From positions 868,001 through 932,000 of the forward strand of contig CM000689.1 of the NCBI GenBank assembly GCA_000149225.2: DNA of 64,000 nt, read 5' to 3'. The first letter of the stretch is position 1; the number at the start of each line of letters is the position of its first letter. The notes under the pieces were generated by a model. It was given only the letters and a program-made list of their open reading frames with translations. It was not told the DNA's origin and did not search any database. This DNA comes from Lachancea kluyveri NRRL Y-12651 (lineage: Eukaryota; Ascomycota; Saccharomycetes; Saccharomycetales; Saccharomycetaceae). The position numbers and the translations under genes are program-made. Below are positions 29,461-38,376 of this stretch, one piece after another.

Positions 29461-29778
29461 GCGCGGACTACCGAGGCAAGCGGACTACCGTGGTAAGCGG
29501 ACTTCTCGAGAAAACTCGCGGTATCCTTTTTTTCCGAATAAGCGGTATGGAAACCAATGAGGACTTGGCATATGTGTACGTATCCGTAAGCGTATACACA
29601 TGCGTATACGTACCTGTAAACGTGAATCTACGTATTTTTTTTTTGTTTTTTTGCTCTTCACCTCCTTGTTCCTTTTTCCCAATTCCCTCTGTCTCTACTA
29701 TAAATACCTCTCCTGATCCTTGTACTACACTTGTATAGAAAACTACCTCTGCTTCCAGACAAGCTACATTCGCAAAAC
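29461..29778. other. Intergenic region MSH2 / ARA1
   Basis: A 318 bp tandem gap. It starts with two and a half degenerate copies of GCGGACTACCG (29461-29506). Further on are several GTATACG/CGTAAACG-type repeats (about 29575-29632), a poly-T run (29636-29652) and a TATAAATA box at 29699-29706. Confidence 0.5.
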
Positions 29779-30747
29779 ATGTCCCATCCAAAAGCTACCG
29801 AGATCTACTTCAATTTAAACAATGGCACCAGAATCCCCGCTGTGGGACTCGGGACGGCCAACCCAAAGGATAAATGGCCGCAAACCAAAGAGGCTGTCAA
29901 GGCTGCAGTGAAGGCTGGCTTCAGGCAGATCGACACTGCATGGGCCTATGGTACCGAGGAGTACATCGGCGAGGCCCTGCAAGAGCTGTTTGCCGAGGGC
30001 GTGGTCAAGAGAGAGGACCTGTTCATTACAACCAAGGTGTGGCCCAACTATTGGGACCAGGCCGAAAAGTCGCTGAACGAGTCGCTCAAGAGGCTACAGC
30101 TGGACTACGTCGACCTCCTCCTACAGCACTGGCCGTTCTGTTTTGTCAAGAAACAAGACCCAGAGGGTTCTGGCCAGTTGGTGAACCACCCCCAGCACGA
30201 AGACGGGTCACCTTTCTACGACACGGCGGGGGACTGGCTGGAGACCTACAAGCAAATCGAGGCCATCTACTTGGCCGAAAACGACACGCGTGTCAGGGCC
30301 ATCGGTGTCTCCAACTACCCAATTGAGTATTTGGAGCGGCTGTTCAAGGAGTGCAAGACCGTGCCCGCCATCAACCAGGTTGAGCTACACCCACGCCTGC
30401 CTCAACGCGAGCTGTGCGACTATTGCAACAAGCATGGCATTCTAATGACTTCGTACTCCCCACTGGGCTCTAATGGTGCGCCAAACCTGAGGATTCCGCT
30501 AGTGCAAGAGTTGGCCTCCAAGTACAACGCAAACGGCAACGATGTGCTAGTCTCGTACCACATCAGACAGGGCACCATTGTGATCCCAAGGTCTTTGAAC
30601 CTGGAGCGGATTTCCAAGGGGCTTGGCTTTGTGCCTCTGACCAAGGAAGAGCTGGACAAGCTGAATCAGTACGGTGTCGAACACGAGTACCGGTACATCG
30701 ATGAGGCGTTCTGCGTCTGCGTTCCCGGCTTCAGCGGTCGCGACTAG
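29779..30747 (+). CDS. ARA1: NADP-dependent arabinose dehydrogenase-like aldo-keto reductase Ara1
   Basis: A 322-residue aldo-keto reductase. S. cerevisiae Ara1 (344 residues) oxidises arabinose and related sugars and reduces dicarbonyls with NADP(H). Catalytic residues are visible: Asp and Tyr in [13 protein letters not shown], Lys in TTKVW and His in LLLQHWP. The NADP-binding segment is [13 protein letters not shown]. It starts [29 protein letters not shown], close to the YBR149W start. The open frame extends upstream without an ATG. It lies between SPO21/MSH2 and HAL9/TBS1, as YBR149W lies between YSW1 and TBS1. Confidence 0.94.
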   Translation: MSHPKATEIYFNLNNGTRIPAVGLGTANPKDKWPQTKEAVKAAVKAGFRQIDTAWAYGTEEYIGEALQELFAEGVVKREDLFITTKVWPNYWDQAEKSLNESLKRLQLDYVDLLLQHWPFCFVKKQDPEGSGQLVNHPQHEDGSPFYDTAGDWLETYKQIEAIYLAENDTRVRAIGVSNYPIEYLERLFKECKTVPAINQVELHPRLPQRELCDYCNKHGILMTSYSPLGSNGAPNLRIPLVQELASKYNANGNDVLVSYHIRQGTIVIPRSLNLERISKGLGFVPLTKEELDKLNQYGVEHEYRYIDEAFCVCVPGFSGRD

Positions 30748-31126
30748 GTTGTATGGTGCTGTAAAGCCTGTGCACTGGTCGTGCACTAGCTGTATGACAG
30801 CAAGCTATGAAAAGAGGTGGGTCGCATACGTGTGCGAAATATATAGTATGTGTACATGTTTGTGTATGTGTAAGGAATTTGCTACCGGTACTGAAATGCC
30901 CTTGACGGGTGCGTATATGCGTTGTTTTGTCATGGTTCTGACGTGGTTTTGACGTGGTTTGGTGTGCAGTGACTGGATCTAGGTAAGTTACAGTCATATG
31001 GCAAACCGTAGCAAAAACTTCCGGCAGTCTGTGAGTAACGCGAGCGGCGCAAAAGAGCCTATACATGTGCAGGGCAATAAATGCTCGCTTGCTTAAATCC
31101 ATTCTATCTACTTAAATCTATATAGC
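30748..31126. other. Convergent 3' region ARA1 / HAL9
   Basis: A 379 bp gap between two 3' ends. Imperfect GTTTTGACGTGGTTT copies occur near 30930-30960. No gene was seen. Confidence 0.45.
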
Positions 31127-34090
31127 CTACCACTTGGCGTTTCGAAACCCGCTGGGGAAACTGAATTCACGGTCGTACAGAAAAGTGTTTTCGAGCAGCT
31201 GCTCAAACTCGGCCTCATGGTTGCTCAGCTCCGACCCGGGTGGGTCCCCATCCGGCAACTGCTGAGGATCGATCATCGAGCCCAGCACGGTCTGGGTTGT
31301 GTCAAGCACGTCTGTGTAGTTGTCCATCATCTCGGGGAAAAGTGAGCCGTCGTTGTAGAAGGTTTGCTCTGGCTTGATTCCGTTATTCGTGGCCAGTGCG
31401 TTGCCGTTCTCCTCTGACAAAAGGTTTATCGGCATCGAAGACTCCAGGCTCTGCAAGTCGTTTATGTCCAGCTCGTTGAATATGTTGAGCACCCTGGGCA
31501 CGCCGTTCGAAAAGGTGTGCTCCGAAATGGTTTGCGGGGTGGTGGTGCCGTGGGACTCCAAGTCTGTGCTGCCATCGGTGTACTTTTTGTTCATAGAAGA
31601 ACTGAAGCTCTTCAGGCGTGTCACCAGGTCGGCAACGGCCTTGTTCTTGATCTCCTCGGACCCTTGCGCAAGCTCCTGCATTATTTTCTCGTACCCTTCA
31701 GTGGTAAAGTTGTAGTGGCTGGCGACAGGGCTGAGGCGGTTGAAGTGCTTGATGCACCCAATCAGAAAAAAGGTGAAAACAAACATGGAGACGTTCCACT
31801 TCATGTTGACCGAGACCGCGTTCGAGTTGGCCGCGGTAAGGACGCCGTGGATCTCGCATAGAATGCTGATGTGCTCGGCGGTTTGCGGCAGGTCGATGTA
31901 CTTGAAGCAAAACAGACACAGCACAAAGACGCTGGTGAAAAAGTTGTACAGCATCCGGTCGTACAGGTTTGGCGAAAACTCGACGGTTTTCGAGAGTAAA
32001 AGGGTCTTGATGCAGTAGTCCTTGCCCTGCTCTGCAAAAAAGTGCTTCAAGTACTTGACGTTGTGCCGGGACGTGTCGTGCAGGTTTTCGTTGTCCAGAA
32101 AAAAGGAGCACGCAAACAGGTTTGTGGTGATGGCCAAGTACAGGTACTCAAAGTGCAGGTTCAGGACGTACATCGAAAACACGCTAAAGTTCACAGCCGG
32201 ATTGCCCTCCGCGTGCTGGCAGTACATCATGCTCAGGTACTGGCGGTAGTTCTCCAGCCGGATGCTCCCCGGCAAATACTTCTCCCAGTCCGAAAGGCTG
32301 TTTTTAATCTCCAAGACCCTGTCAATCATCGTGTCAAAAGTCTGCCCCTTCAGAGAGGTGGGCGTGAAGAAGGAGTAGTAAATCTTGCTCGAAATACGAG
32401 CCAGCTTGGTCGTGTAGTATGATATAAACACGGGCAGAAAGCTGCAGTGCTCCTCGAGTTTTCTCAGCGCCTCCTCTATGGTGGTGATCTGGTCGATGGC
32501 CTCCCTGTCCGTGCCGACCTGCGGCAGCAGCTGCCCCTTGATGAGCACGACGTAGCTCTCGTCTGTCAGCACAGTCATGTCCCGCTCGTTGATTAAGGAG
32601 GGTTTGCACAGCTTCAAAGATAGAAACTTGTCTGTGGTGTAGCAGTGCCACCACAGAATACGCCTTTTCAGGCACTCCTTGTACGACAGGCGCTTGTACG
32701 TGTCCAGGTTGTGGAGACTCATGTCCTGCGCAAACCTTACGGCCGTGGCGAAAATGCTGTAGCCGATCTCGACACTCAGGTTGGTTCTCATGTACTGGTA
32801 CAGCAGGAGCATGCCCTGGATCGGCTTGATGCCGTCGCACAGGATGGTGATCTTGTGGAAGTAGTAGATCGAGTTGAGTAGGGTGTTTTCCTCAATGGTC
32901 CTCAGCTCCTCGACGGAGGGACCAACGCGGTCCTTCCGAACAAAGTTCTCCTCCCGGCGCTGGTCCACCGTGCAGTACGAGGACCCAAGGCACAGCACCA
33001 CGTTGATCAGAAAGAGCTCCGAGTACGACAACTTCTCTACGCCAGAGTAGTATTTTTCAAACAGCTGCTTGGACTCCGTGGTGTCAAGGATCGAGGTTTC
33101 TGACGAGAGGACCTTGCTGTAAAAGACCTCCAGGATGCGCTCGCAACGCTCCTTTGGCGGCAGAGGATACAGGTGGGTGTGATTGACGAGGGCGTATGGG
33201 TTCGAGAGGTCCATGATCTTCTTTAGCTGAATGACGTACCACTTGGAAGAGATGGAGAGCATTTTCTCCAGCGGCTTGAAAAAGCTGTTCAGATCGCAGC
33301 TGTCAGGATCGCAGCTGCCAGGGTTGCAGCTAGCCGGGTCGCAGCCATCCTTGGTCTTTTGGCCGCGGGTGGCGAGCTCGTTTTTGATCCAGTTTATCTT
33401 TCTTTTTGTGAGGAGAGAGGTAGAATACTGCTTCTTTTTGGGGAGTGGGCCCTTGTCGGTCAGGGACTGGTTTTTTGCGTCTCTCGCACGCTGTTCTTCC
33501 AGGAAATCGGTGCACCGCTTGCCGAGGCTGTCGAGCTTCAAAATCCAGTCCACCATCGCAGACATTTTGGATTCCAGACTCTCTAGTTTTTCGTTGATGC
33601 ACTGCAGCGAGAGTGCTGAGTCCTTCTGCGTCACGTCCTGGTCTCGAGACCGGAGTTGGCTCTGCTCCTGGCGAATGTCCTTGTGTAGGGGTTGAAAGGT
33701 TTGCTGCTTGACGCGTTTGGTTTGGGCATCTGCGGTGGCCGCAGCGGCGGTGGACATCAAGTGAGCCTTTCTCTTTTTCTCCATAGCATTGTGGTGGTCG
33801 AACGTGCATTCTGCGTTGAACTTGGTGCAGTTCGAACACTTTCCAGTCCTGGGCTTCACGTCGTCGCACTTGATCTTTCTCTTTCTACAATGGTCGCAAG
33901 CCTTGGAGACCCTTTTCTTGGGTGCACCAGACACATCCAGTGGGCTGATTGAGGTAAAGGCAGGGGATTCGGTGTGGGAAGTGATTGTGTGCGCGAGCTT
34001 TGGATATTGCTGTTGCTGTTGCTGTAGCTGTTGGGGCGGCTGCTGTTGAAACGGCTCTGGGAGCTGGCCAATCCTTGGCTTATACGGCAT
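31127..34090 (-). CDS. HAL9: Zn2Cys6 transcription factor (Hal9/Tbs1 type)
   Basis: A 987-residue fungal binuclear-cluster regulator. The DNA-binding domain is C65-x2-C68-x6-C75-x9-C85-x2-C88-x6-C95, preceded by a Gln-rich segment (15-28) and followed by a basic linker and a short coiled coil. A fungal transcription-factor middle homology region occupies roughly residues 380-700. S. cerevisiae HAL9 (YOL089C, salt tolerance) and TBS1 (YBR150C) are the two duplicates of this locus; here there is one gene. The ATG at 34090 begins MPYKPRIGQLPEPF; upstream frame to 34312 is unlikely to be coding. A four-unit CDPxS repeat lies near residues 247-266. Confidence 0.93.
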   Translation of the reverse strand: MPYKPRIGQLPEPFQQQPPQQLQQQQQQYPKLAHTITSHTESPAFTSISPLDVSGAPKKRVSKACDHCRKRKIKCDDVKPRTGKCSNCTKFNAECTFDHHNAMEKKRKAHLMSTAAAATADAQTKRVKQQTFQPLHKDIRQEQSQLRSRDQDVTQKDSALSLQCINEKLESLESKMSAMVDWILKLDSLGKRCTDFLEEQRARDAKNQSLTDKGPLPKKKQYSTSLLTKRKINWIKNELATRGQKTKDGCDPASCNPGSCDPDSCDLNSFFKPLEKMLSISSKWYVIQLKKIMDLSNPYALVNHTHLYPLPPKERCERILEVFYSKVLSSETSILDTTESKQLFEKYYSGVEKLSYSELFLINVVLCLGSSYCTVDQRREENFVRKDRVGPSVEELRTIEENTLLNSIYYFHKITILCDGIKPIQGMLLLYQYMRTNLSVEIGYSIFATAVRFAQDMSLHNLDTYKRLSYKECLKRRILWWHCYTTDKFLSLKLCKPSLINERDMTVLTDESYVVLIKGQLLPQVGTDREAIDQITTIEEALRKLEEHCSFLPVFISYYTTKLARISSKIYYSFFTPTSLKGQTFDTMIDRVLEIKNSLSDWEKYLPGSIRLENYRQYLSMMYCQHAEGNPAVNFSVFSMYVLNLHFEYLYLAITTNLFACSFFLDNENLHDTSRHNVKYLKHFFAEQGKDYCIKTLLLSKTVEFSPNLYDRMLYNFFTSVFVLCLFCFKYIDLPQTAEHISILCEIHGVLTAANSNAVSVNMKWNVSMFVFTFFLIGCIKHFNRLSPVASHYNFTTEGYEKIMQELAQGSEEIKNKAVADLVTRLKSFSSSMNKKYTDGSTDLESHGTTTPQTISEHTFSNGVPRVLNIFNELDINDLQSLESSMPINLLSEENGNALATNNGIKPEQTFYNDGSLFPEMMDNYTDVLDTTQTVLGSMIDPQQLPDGDPPGSELSNHEAEFEQLLENTFLYDREFSFPSGFRNAKW
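33292..33351. repeat. 15-bp tandem repeat inside HAL9
   Basis: Four 15-bp units read in frame on the minus strand as C-D/N-P-x-S steps (CDPASCNPGSCDPDSC). The first two units differ by one base and the other two are more diverged. Confidence 0.85.
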
Positions 34091-34574
34091 CGATACTATT
34101 TTACTTGTTTCTACTGTCTTTTTTTTTTTTTTTTTTCCCTTTTTTTTTAAAAAACAGGTTGGGTGCTGATCAGAAACAGATGCTCTCTGGTGCAGTTCGA
34201 TACTTTTGAGCGTCGAGTAGCATCTTAGTGGAGAAAAATGGATCGGTGGTGAGGTTCTTCCGTGTGAATCCGCCTCTCCGTTCGTACACAAGTATGTTTC
34301 GCATATCGGCATTGTCTCTTCTCATGCGTATACGCGGGTGGGTAACTTATGCGATTAGGAGATACGTGTATTCATCCCCGCTATGTCCGCGAACCGCCGC
34401 TTTCAGGAGCAAACAGTTTCCCCCATCGCACACAGGTTTAAGCTTTCGCCAGCTTTCGCCAGCTTTCGTCAGCTTTCGCCGCCTTTCATCAGCTTCTGTT
34501 GCCGTTTAGTACAAAAAGGGCCCCTACAGGCGAAAGGCAGGAAGAGAGAGGAAAACAACCGATACCGAAAAGCA
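34091..34574. other. Divergent promoter HAL9 / APD1
   Basis: A 484 bp gap. It has poly-T runs next to HAL9 (about 34119-34148) and a degenerate tandem repeat of CTTTCGCCAG type, 10-11 bp per unit, at about 34442-34497 upstream of APD1. No gene was seen. Confidence 0.5.
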
Positions 34575-35516
34575 ATGGGTATACTTGGGTTTTGGAAGCC
34601 TAAGGAAGCGGTCTCCTCAAAAGCAAAGGATGAGATCTCGCAGGTGGTTGAGGTTTGCGACGAAAACGAGTGCTGCGGTGAATGCAGCCACAACGACGAC
34701 TCGGCAGACGGTGAGAGTACGTTGGACTTGGACAGAGATGAGGCCACTTTTTCCAAGCTAAAGATCGAACAGGAGGAGCCTCTCTACGGCTCTTCAAAGT
34801 CCTCGAAAATCCACTTTGTGGTACCCACTTCTCAAACCGATTGGAAGCACGACGCGTGCGTGGAAAAGGATGGGTCTGTCCAGTACAAGATCGACAAGTG
34901 GCTCGAAAAGAACAAGAGCAGGTATGAAAAGCAAGGCAGTGGTCAGGTGATGCGTTGCAGTGTCTCATCCTTGCCCATCGACATCATGGACATCGACGTG
35001 ATGCGCGGCAAAAAAAACAACGTTCTTGTGCTACCACACTTTTTATGGATCAACAACCTACGCAGCGACGAGGTGGACGCCACGTTGGATGACCTTGTTC
35101 CCTTGCTGTTGGAAGACAAGCGTGAGCAGTTGCTGGCAAAGGACAACATCACCGAGAGCCGGCAGCAGGCCTTTGTGTTTCTATGTTCCCACAGGACAAG
35201 GGACAAGCGCTGCGGCATCACCGCCCCGATCTTGCAGAGGCGGTTCGACAAGGCGTTGCAAAAGCACGGTTTGTACAGAGACGTCTCCGACATCAGGCCC
35301 GATGGGGTTACGGTTGCGTTTGTAAACCATGTTGGTGGGCACAAGTTTGCCGCCAACGCCTTGTTGTATCTCAAGAAATCACACTCTTTGATCTGGTTGG
35401 GCAGAGTCACCCCGAAGCATGTGAAGCCAATTGTAGACTTGATGATCATGCGGGAGAAACCCAAGCTACCATGGCCAGACAAGGTCAGGTGCGTTCAGAA
35501 ATACGAAAGTTGGTGA
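34575..35516 (+). CDS. APD1: Apd1-type thioredoxin-like [2Fe-2S] protein
   Basis: A 313-residue protein (S. cerevisiae Apd1 316) with the sucrase/ferredoxin-like domain. Apd1 carries a [2Fe-2S] cluster held by Cys and His ligands and is linked to actin patch distribution and oxidant and metal tolerance. Conserved segments include IHFVVPTSQTDWKHDAC, SSLPIDIMDIDVMRG, FVFLCSHRTRDKRCG and FVNHVGGHKFAAN, the last two holding likely cluster ligands. The start MGILGFWKPKE at 34575 aligns with the known MAFLNIFKQK. It keeps YBR151W position next to TBS1. Confidence 0.95.
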   Translation: MGILGFWKPKEAVSSKAKDEISQVVEVCDENECCGECSHNDDSADGESTLDLDRDEATFSKLKIEQEEPLYGSSKSSKIHFVVPTSQTDWKHDACVEKDGSVQYKIDKWLEKNKSRYEKQGSGQVMRCSVSSLPIDIMDIDVMRGKKNNVLVLPHFLWINNLRSDEVDATLDDLVPLLLEDKREQLLAKDNITESRQQAFVFLCSHRTRDKRCGITAPILQRRFDKALQKHGLYRDVSDIRPDGVTVAFVNHVGGHKFAANALLYLKKSHSLIWLGRVTPKHVKPIVDLMIMREKPKLPWPDKVRCVQKYESW

Positions 35517-35635
35517 AGGCAAAAATAGTGTGTGACTTGGCTCGCGTATGTATCTATATTTATTTTAAACAGCCTATATCCTCTTTTGTTTTGCTTTGCT
35601 TTTGTCGTTGCAATCGTGCACGGCGCGGCAGCACT

Positions 35636-36376
35636 CTACAACTCATCGTGGTAGGTGTCTTCAAGGGAGCCGATCAATCTCAACTTGAAGCGCACCTTGT
35701 CAAGGGAACCGTCGTCCTTGTTGTTTTTCAAGATGTTTTCCAGTCTCTTTCTTTCCTTGCTCGTCGAGGTGACGTCTTTGAGGTACGCCTTTCCGAGCGT
35801 GCACAGCTCATGCGTGCAATCTCTGTTTTCTAACACTTGGGCGATGGCCTCGTCGTAGTAATCGTTATAGATCACCTGGTCCAGGAAGTTGGTGATGACC
35901 TCTGTATTTCTGTTGCCGCGAAATTCAACGACACGGTCGAGGTCCAGCTGCCACTCCGGGTTGTGTCCGCCACCGAATAGCTTGCCCACAAGCCTGGACC
36001 ACCAGCCAGCTTGTTCTTCTGCTTGTTCTTGTGGTTGTTCCCCCAGCGGCAAGAGCGGCTCCTCCTTCGTTGGTTTCACCAACTCGAGCACGGGGAAGCC
36101 TGGTAGCCTGTCGCACAACGTCGAGCCGAAAAGCTCGCAGTTGACCTCGAGAAAGGTTACGTTGGCACCGACAGGCGCACTGTACGTAGAGCTCAGCTGT
36201 TCCACCACCGGGCCTAGCTGTTTGCAATGGGAACACCAAGTGGTGAAGTACTTTACCACGGTGTACGAGTCGTTGCGGTTGACTGTGTCGTAAAAGAAAT
36301 CAAGAGAGGTGACTTGGTGGACTAGCGCGAGCGTGGTGTATGGCAGTGCCAGCAGTAAAAGAAGTTGTGGAAGCAT
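35636..36376 (-). CDS. MPD2: ER protein disulfide isomerase family member Mpd2
   Basis: A 246-residue ER-lumen thioredoxin-fold protein (S. cerevisiae 277). It has a signal peptide (MLPQLLLLLALPYTTLALVHQ), a single active site C48-S-H-C51 and the retention signal HDEL at the C-terminus (243-246). S. cerevisiae Mpd2 has CQHC at the same place. A conserved N-glycosylation site is NDS at 35-37. A Gln/Glu-rich insert (GEQPQEQAEEQAGWW) lies mid-protein. The ATG at 36376 starts the signal peptide; 16 upstream codons are open but unlikely to be used. It keeps YOL088C order and diverges from the CREG-like gene. Confidence 0.95.
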   Translation of the reverse strand: MLPQLLLLLALPYTTLALVHQVTSLDFFYDTVNRNDSYTVVKYFTTWCSHCKQLGPVVEQLSSTYSAPVGANVTFLEVNCELFGSTLCDRLPGFPVLELVKPTKEEPLLPLGEQPQEQAEEQAGWWSRLVGKLFGGGHNPEWQLDLDRVVEFRGNRNTEVITNFLDQVIYNDYYDEAIAQVLENRDCTHELCTLGKAYLKDVTSTSKERKRLENILKNNKDDGSLDKVRFKLRLIGSLEDTYHDEL

Positions 36377-36771
36377 GCTTTTTGTGTGCCTGCTGTTGCT
36401 TGTTCTTAACGCCTGTCGCTCCAAGCCATACCCGTCAAATATTCACCGCCACAGAGCGCTCTTCTTTATAGTTGGCGGGAAAAAGAAAGGGAAAAAAAGA
36501 GTGCCAGAGCCGCGGCCCTCGGTGGTGAAATCCCTTTTCCGAGGGTATGTGCTGGCGATCGACAGCTGCACCCAGCCCCCACATACGTCTGTGGCTTTGT
36601 TGTTCTCCTCGGGGGCTGTGCGGACTCATGAGTGCACGGCATTTGAAAATGCACCTCATTCGCCGAAAAGGGGATGTTGTGCATGATGTATATAAAGCTT
36701 GGTGGGAAAGCACCCAGAGGTGAGCTGGGCAGCACAGAGCTGACCCTCTCACAGTAGTCTACAACACCGCA
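36377..36771. other. Divergent promoter MPD2 / CREG-like gene
   Basis: A 395 bp gap between two genes for secretory-pathway proteins. A strong TATA box lies on the CREG-like side. A 125-codon frame at 36309-36686 overlaps the MPD2 start on the other strand and is not credible. Confidence 0.5.
36689..36696 (+). promoter_or_regulatory. TATA box of the CREG-like gene
   Basis: TATATAAA lies 76 bp upstream of the ATG at 36772, a typical yeast spacing, and suggests a regulated or strongly expressed gene. Confidence 0.65.
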
Positions 36772-37977
36772 ATGTACAACATACTGCTATCGGCCTTGGC
36801 CGCTGTCTCTGCCATTGCCCCCGTCACCGCTGCCGCGAAAGCCTCCGCAGACGCCTCTGCCTTGCCCCCTAACAGGGACGTTGGACACGCCGCTGAGATT
36901 GCCAGATCTATGGTTGCTCGTGAGGAACTGCTCCATTTGAACACGTTGAGAGAAGACGGCATTCCAGTGTCGTTTGTCGAATACTACGTTGCCTCCGATC
37001 TGTGTCCAGATGTTTCCGTTTCCAACAACGGCAACCCTATCTTGTTGTTGCTGGAGATGAGCTCCTCGTATGGCAACTACGTGAAAAACGGCAAGTTTTC
37101 GGCCTCTGTTGAGGCACATCCAAGACCAGGAGGTCCACACCACGGTTCGAGAGGCCCTCACGACGGACCCATGGCTCACCCAAGAGCCACTTTGTTTGGC
37201 GAGCTAAAAGAGTTAAATGCCTCTACTGAACTGGCCCACTGCTTTGCCTCCAGACACCCCGATGCCTGGCCCTGGATTCCTACGGGTTCCAATGAGACGC
37301 TGGTTCATGATGGCAGATGGTTTGAATTGGATGTCGAAGACGTCTACTTTGTAGGTGGTTTTGGTGACAGAGCTTACATAGGCGGGATCGATGCTGAATT
37401 GTATCACGCTGCCGAATTGAGGGTGCCTCACGACAGGGAGCCTCACGACAGGGAGCCTCACGACAGGGAGCCTCACGACAGGGAGCCTCACGACAGGGAG
37501 CCTCACGACAGGGAGCCTCACGACAGGGAGCCTCACGATAGAGAACCTCACGACAGAGAACCTCACGACAGAGAACCTCACGACAGAGAACCTCACGACA
37601 GAGAACCTCACGACAGAGAACCTCACGACAGGGAGCCCCACGACAGGGAGCCTCACGACAGAGAACCTCATCACAAAGAGCCCCCAAAACACAAGCAACA
37701 CAAGAACAAGCACCCCGAAGACAAAGAGCACGACAAACTCAAAGAGTCTGGCAAAACCAAAACCCACAAGAAATGCGGCAAAAAGACAAAGCACAAGGGC
37801 AAGCACGACGGTAAGCAGCGCAACGAAAAAGACGAAAAGCGCAAACAGCATCTCGATGACACCCCTCAAAATAACCACAACCCTGCCGATGTTGGTCTTG
37901 GATCCCAACGCCTGGACCAAGTCCCTTTCTGGTCCAACTTGAAAACCTTTATTTTCGCTGCTTTCAACCAATACTGA
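36772..37977 (+). CDS. Secreted CREG-like split-barrel protein with PHDRE repeats
   Basis: A 401-residue protein with a clear signal peptide (about residues 1-21). Residues 37-215 match the CREG-type (pyridoxamine-phosphate-oxidase-like) split barrel. FGELKELN then RHPDAWPWIP then GRWFELDVEDVYFVGGFG follows the CREG1 pattern SGTVTKVN, RHPxxxxWP, WFFAKLNITNIWVLDYFGG. CREG proteins are secreted or lysosomal glycoproteins without known catalysis. N-glycosylation sites are NAS at 149 and NET at 174. A His/Gly/Pro-rich insert sits at 115-135. Residues 219-303 are 17 five-residue units (PHDRE, the last PHHKE), followed by a Lys/His-rich tail to about 365. No GPI signal, membrane anchor or HDEL is seen. 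I recall no S. cerevisiae gene here. Confidence 0.85.
   Translation: MYNILLSALAAVSAIAPVTAAAKASADASALPPNRDVGHAAEIARSMVAREELLHLNTLREDGIPVSFVEYYVASDLCPDVSVSNNGNPILLLLEMSSSYGNYVKNGKFSASVEAHPRPGGPHHGSRGPHDGPMAHPRATLFGELKELNASTELAHCFASRHPDAWPWIPTGSNETLVHDGRWFELDVEDVYFVGGFGDRAYIGGIDAELYHAAELRVPHDREPHDREPHDREPHDREPHDREPHDREPHDREPHDREPHDREPHDREPHDREPHDREPHDREPHDREPHDREPHDREPHHKEPPKHKQHKNKHPEDKEHDKLKESGKTKTHKKCGKKTKHKGKHDGKQRNEKDEKRKQHLDDTPQNNHNPADVGLGSQRLDQVPFWSNLKTFIFAAFNQY
37426..37680. repeat. 15-bp minisatellite coding PHDRE x 17
   Basis: Seventeen 15-bp units in frame: sixteen encode PHDRE and the last encodes PHHKE. Units 1-7 and 14-15 use AGG GAG for Arg-Glu, while units 8-13 and 16 use AGA GAA, so blocks of identical units have spread by duplication. 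Confidence 0.97.
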
Positions 37978-38376
37978 ACAGCCCTCTCTTTTTCTCCACC
38001 TGTGCGACAGTCCGTCCTATCCACTAGTACGCTATGACCCCTATGACAATATGCTTTTTATCCTGCCACAGTCCCCAAACATTCTCTTTTTTTAGACACA
38101 TGCTATCCAGTCCGCTTTATATATATATACAATGTACTCGTCCCTCTGACTGGCTGGTTGTTCTCCAGGTCTCCTGGGTCTTCCTCTCCTATCCTCTCGC
38201 CCTTCCTGGCGAAAACGATGGCCTAACCTGACTTTTGTCCACCGCCAGATTGGAACTGTGTCGCCATACCGTATATCATTACGTACGCAAACATCTCTAT
38301 TTACAAAGTAGCGAGCATAGAGCCCATCTACAAGCGCTCTTGTGTAAAAGTCATCAAGCACATTTTTCACCCGACT
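37978..38376. other. Intergenic region CREG-like gene / SPP381
   Basis: A 399 bp tandem gap with a TATATATATA stretch near 38119-38129. No gene was seen. Confidence 0.45.

Noticed and set aside
36309-36686. 125-codon plus-strand frame in the MPD2 / CREG-like gap
   Set aside because: It overlaps the MPD2 signal-peptide region antisense and shows no conserved feature.
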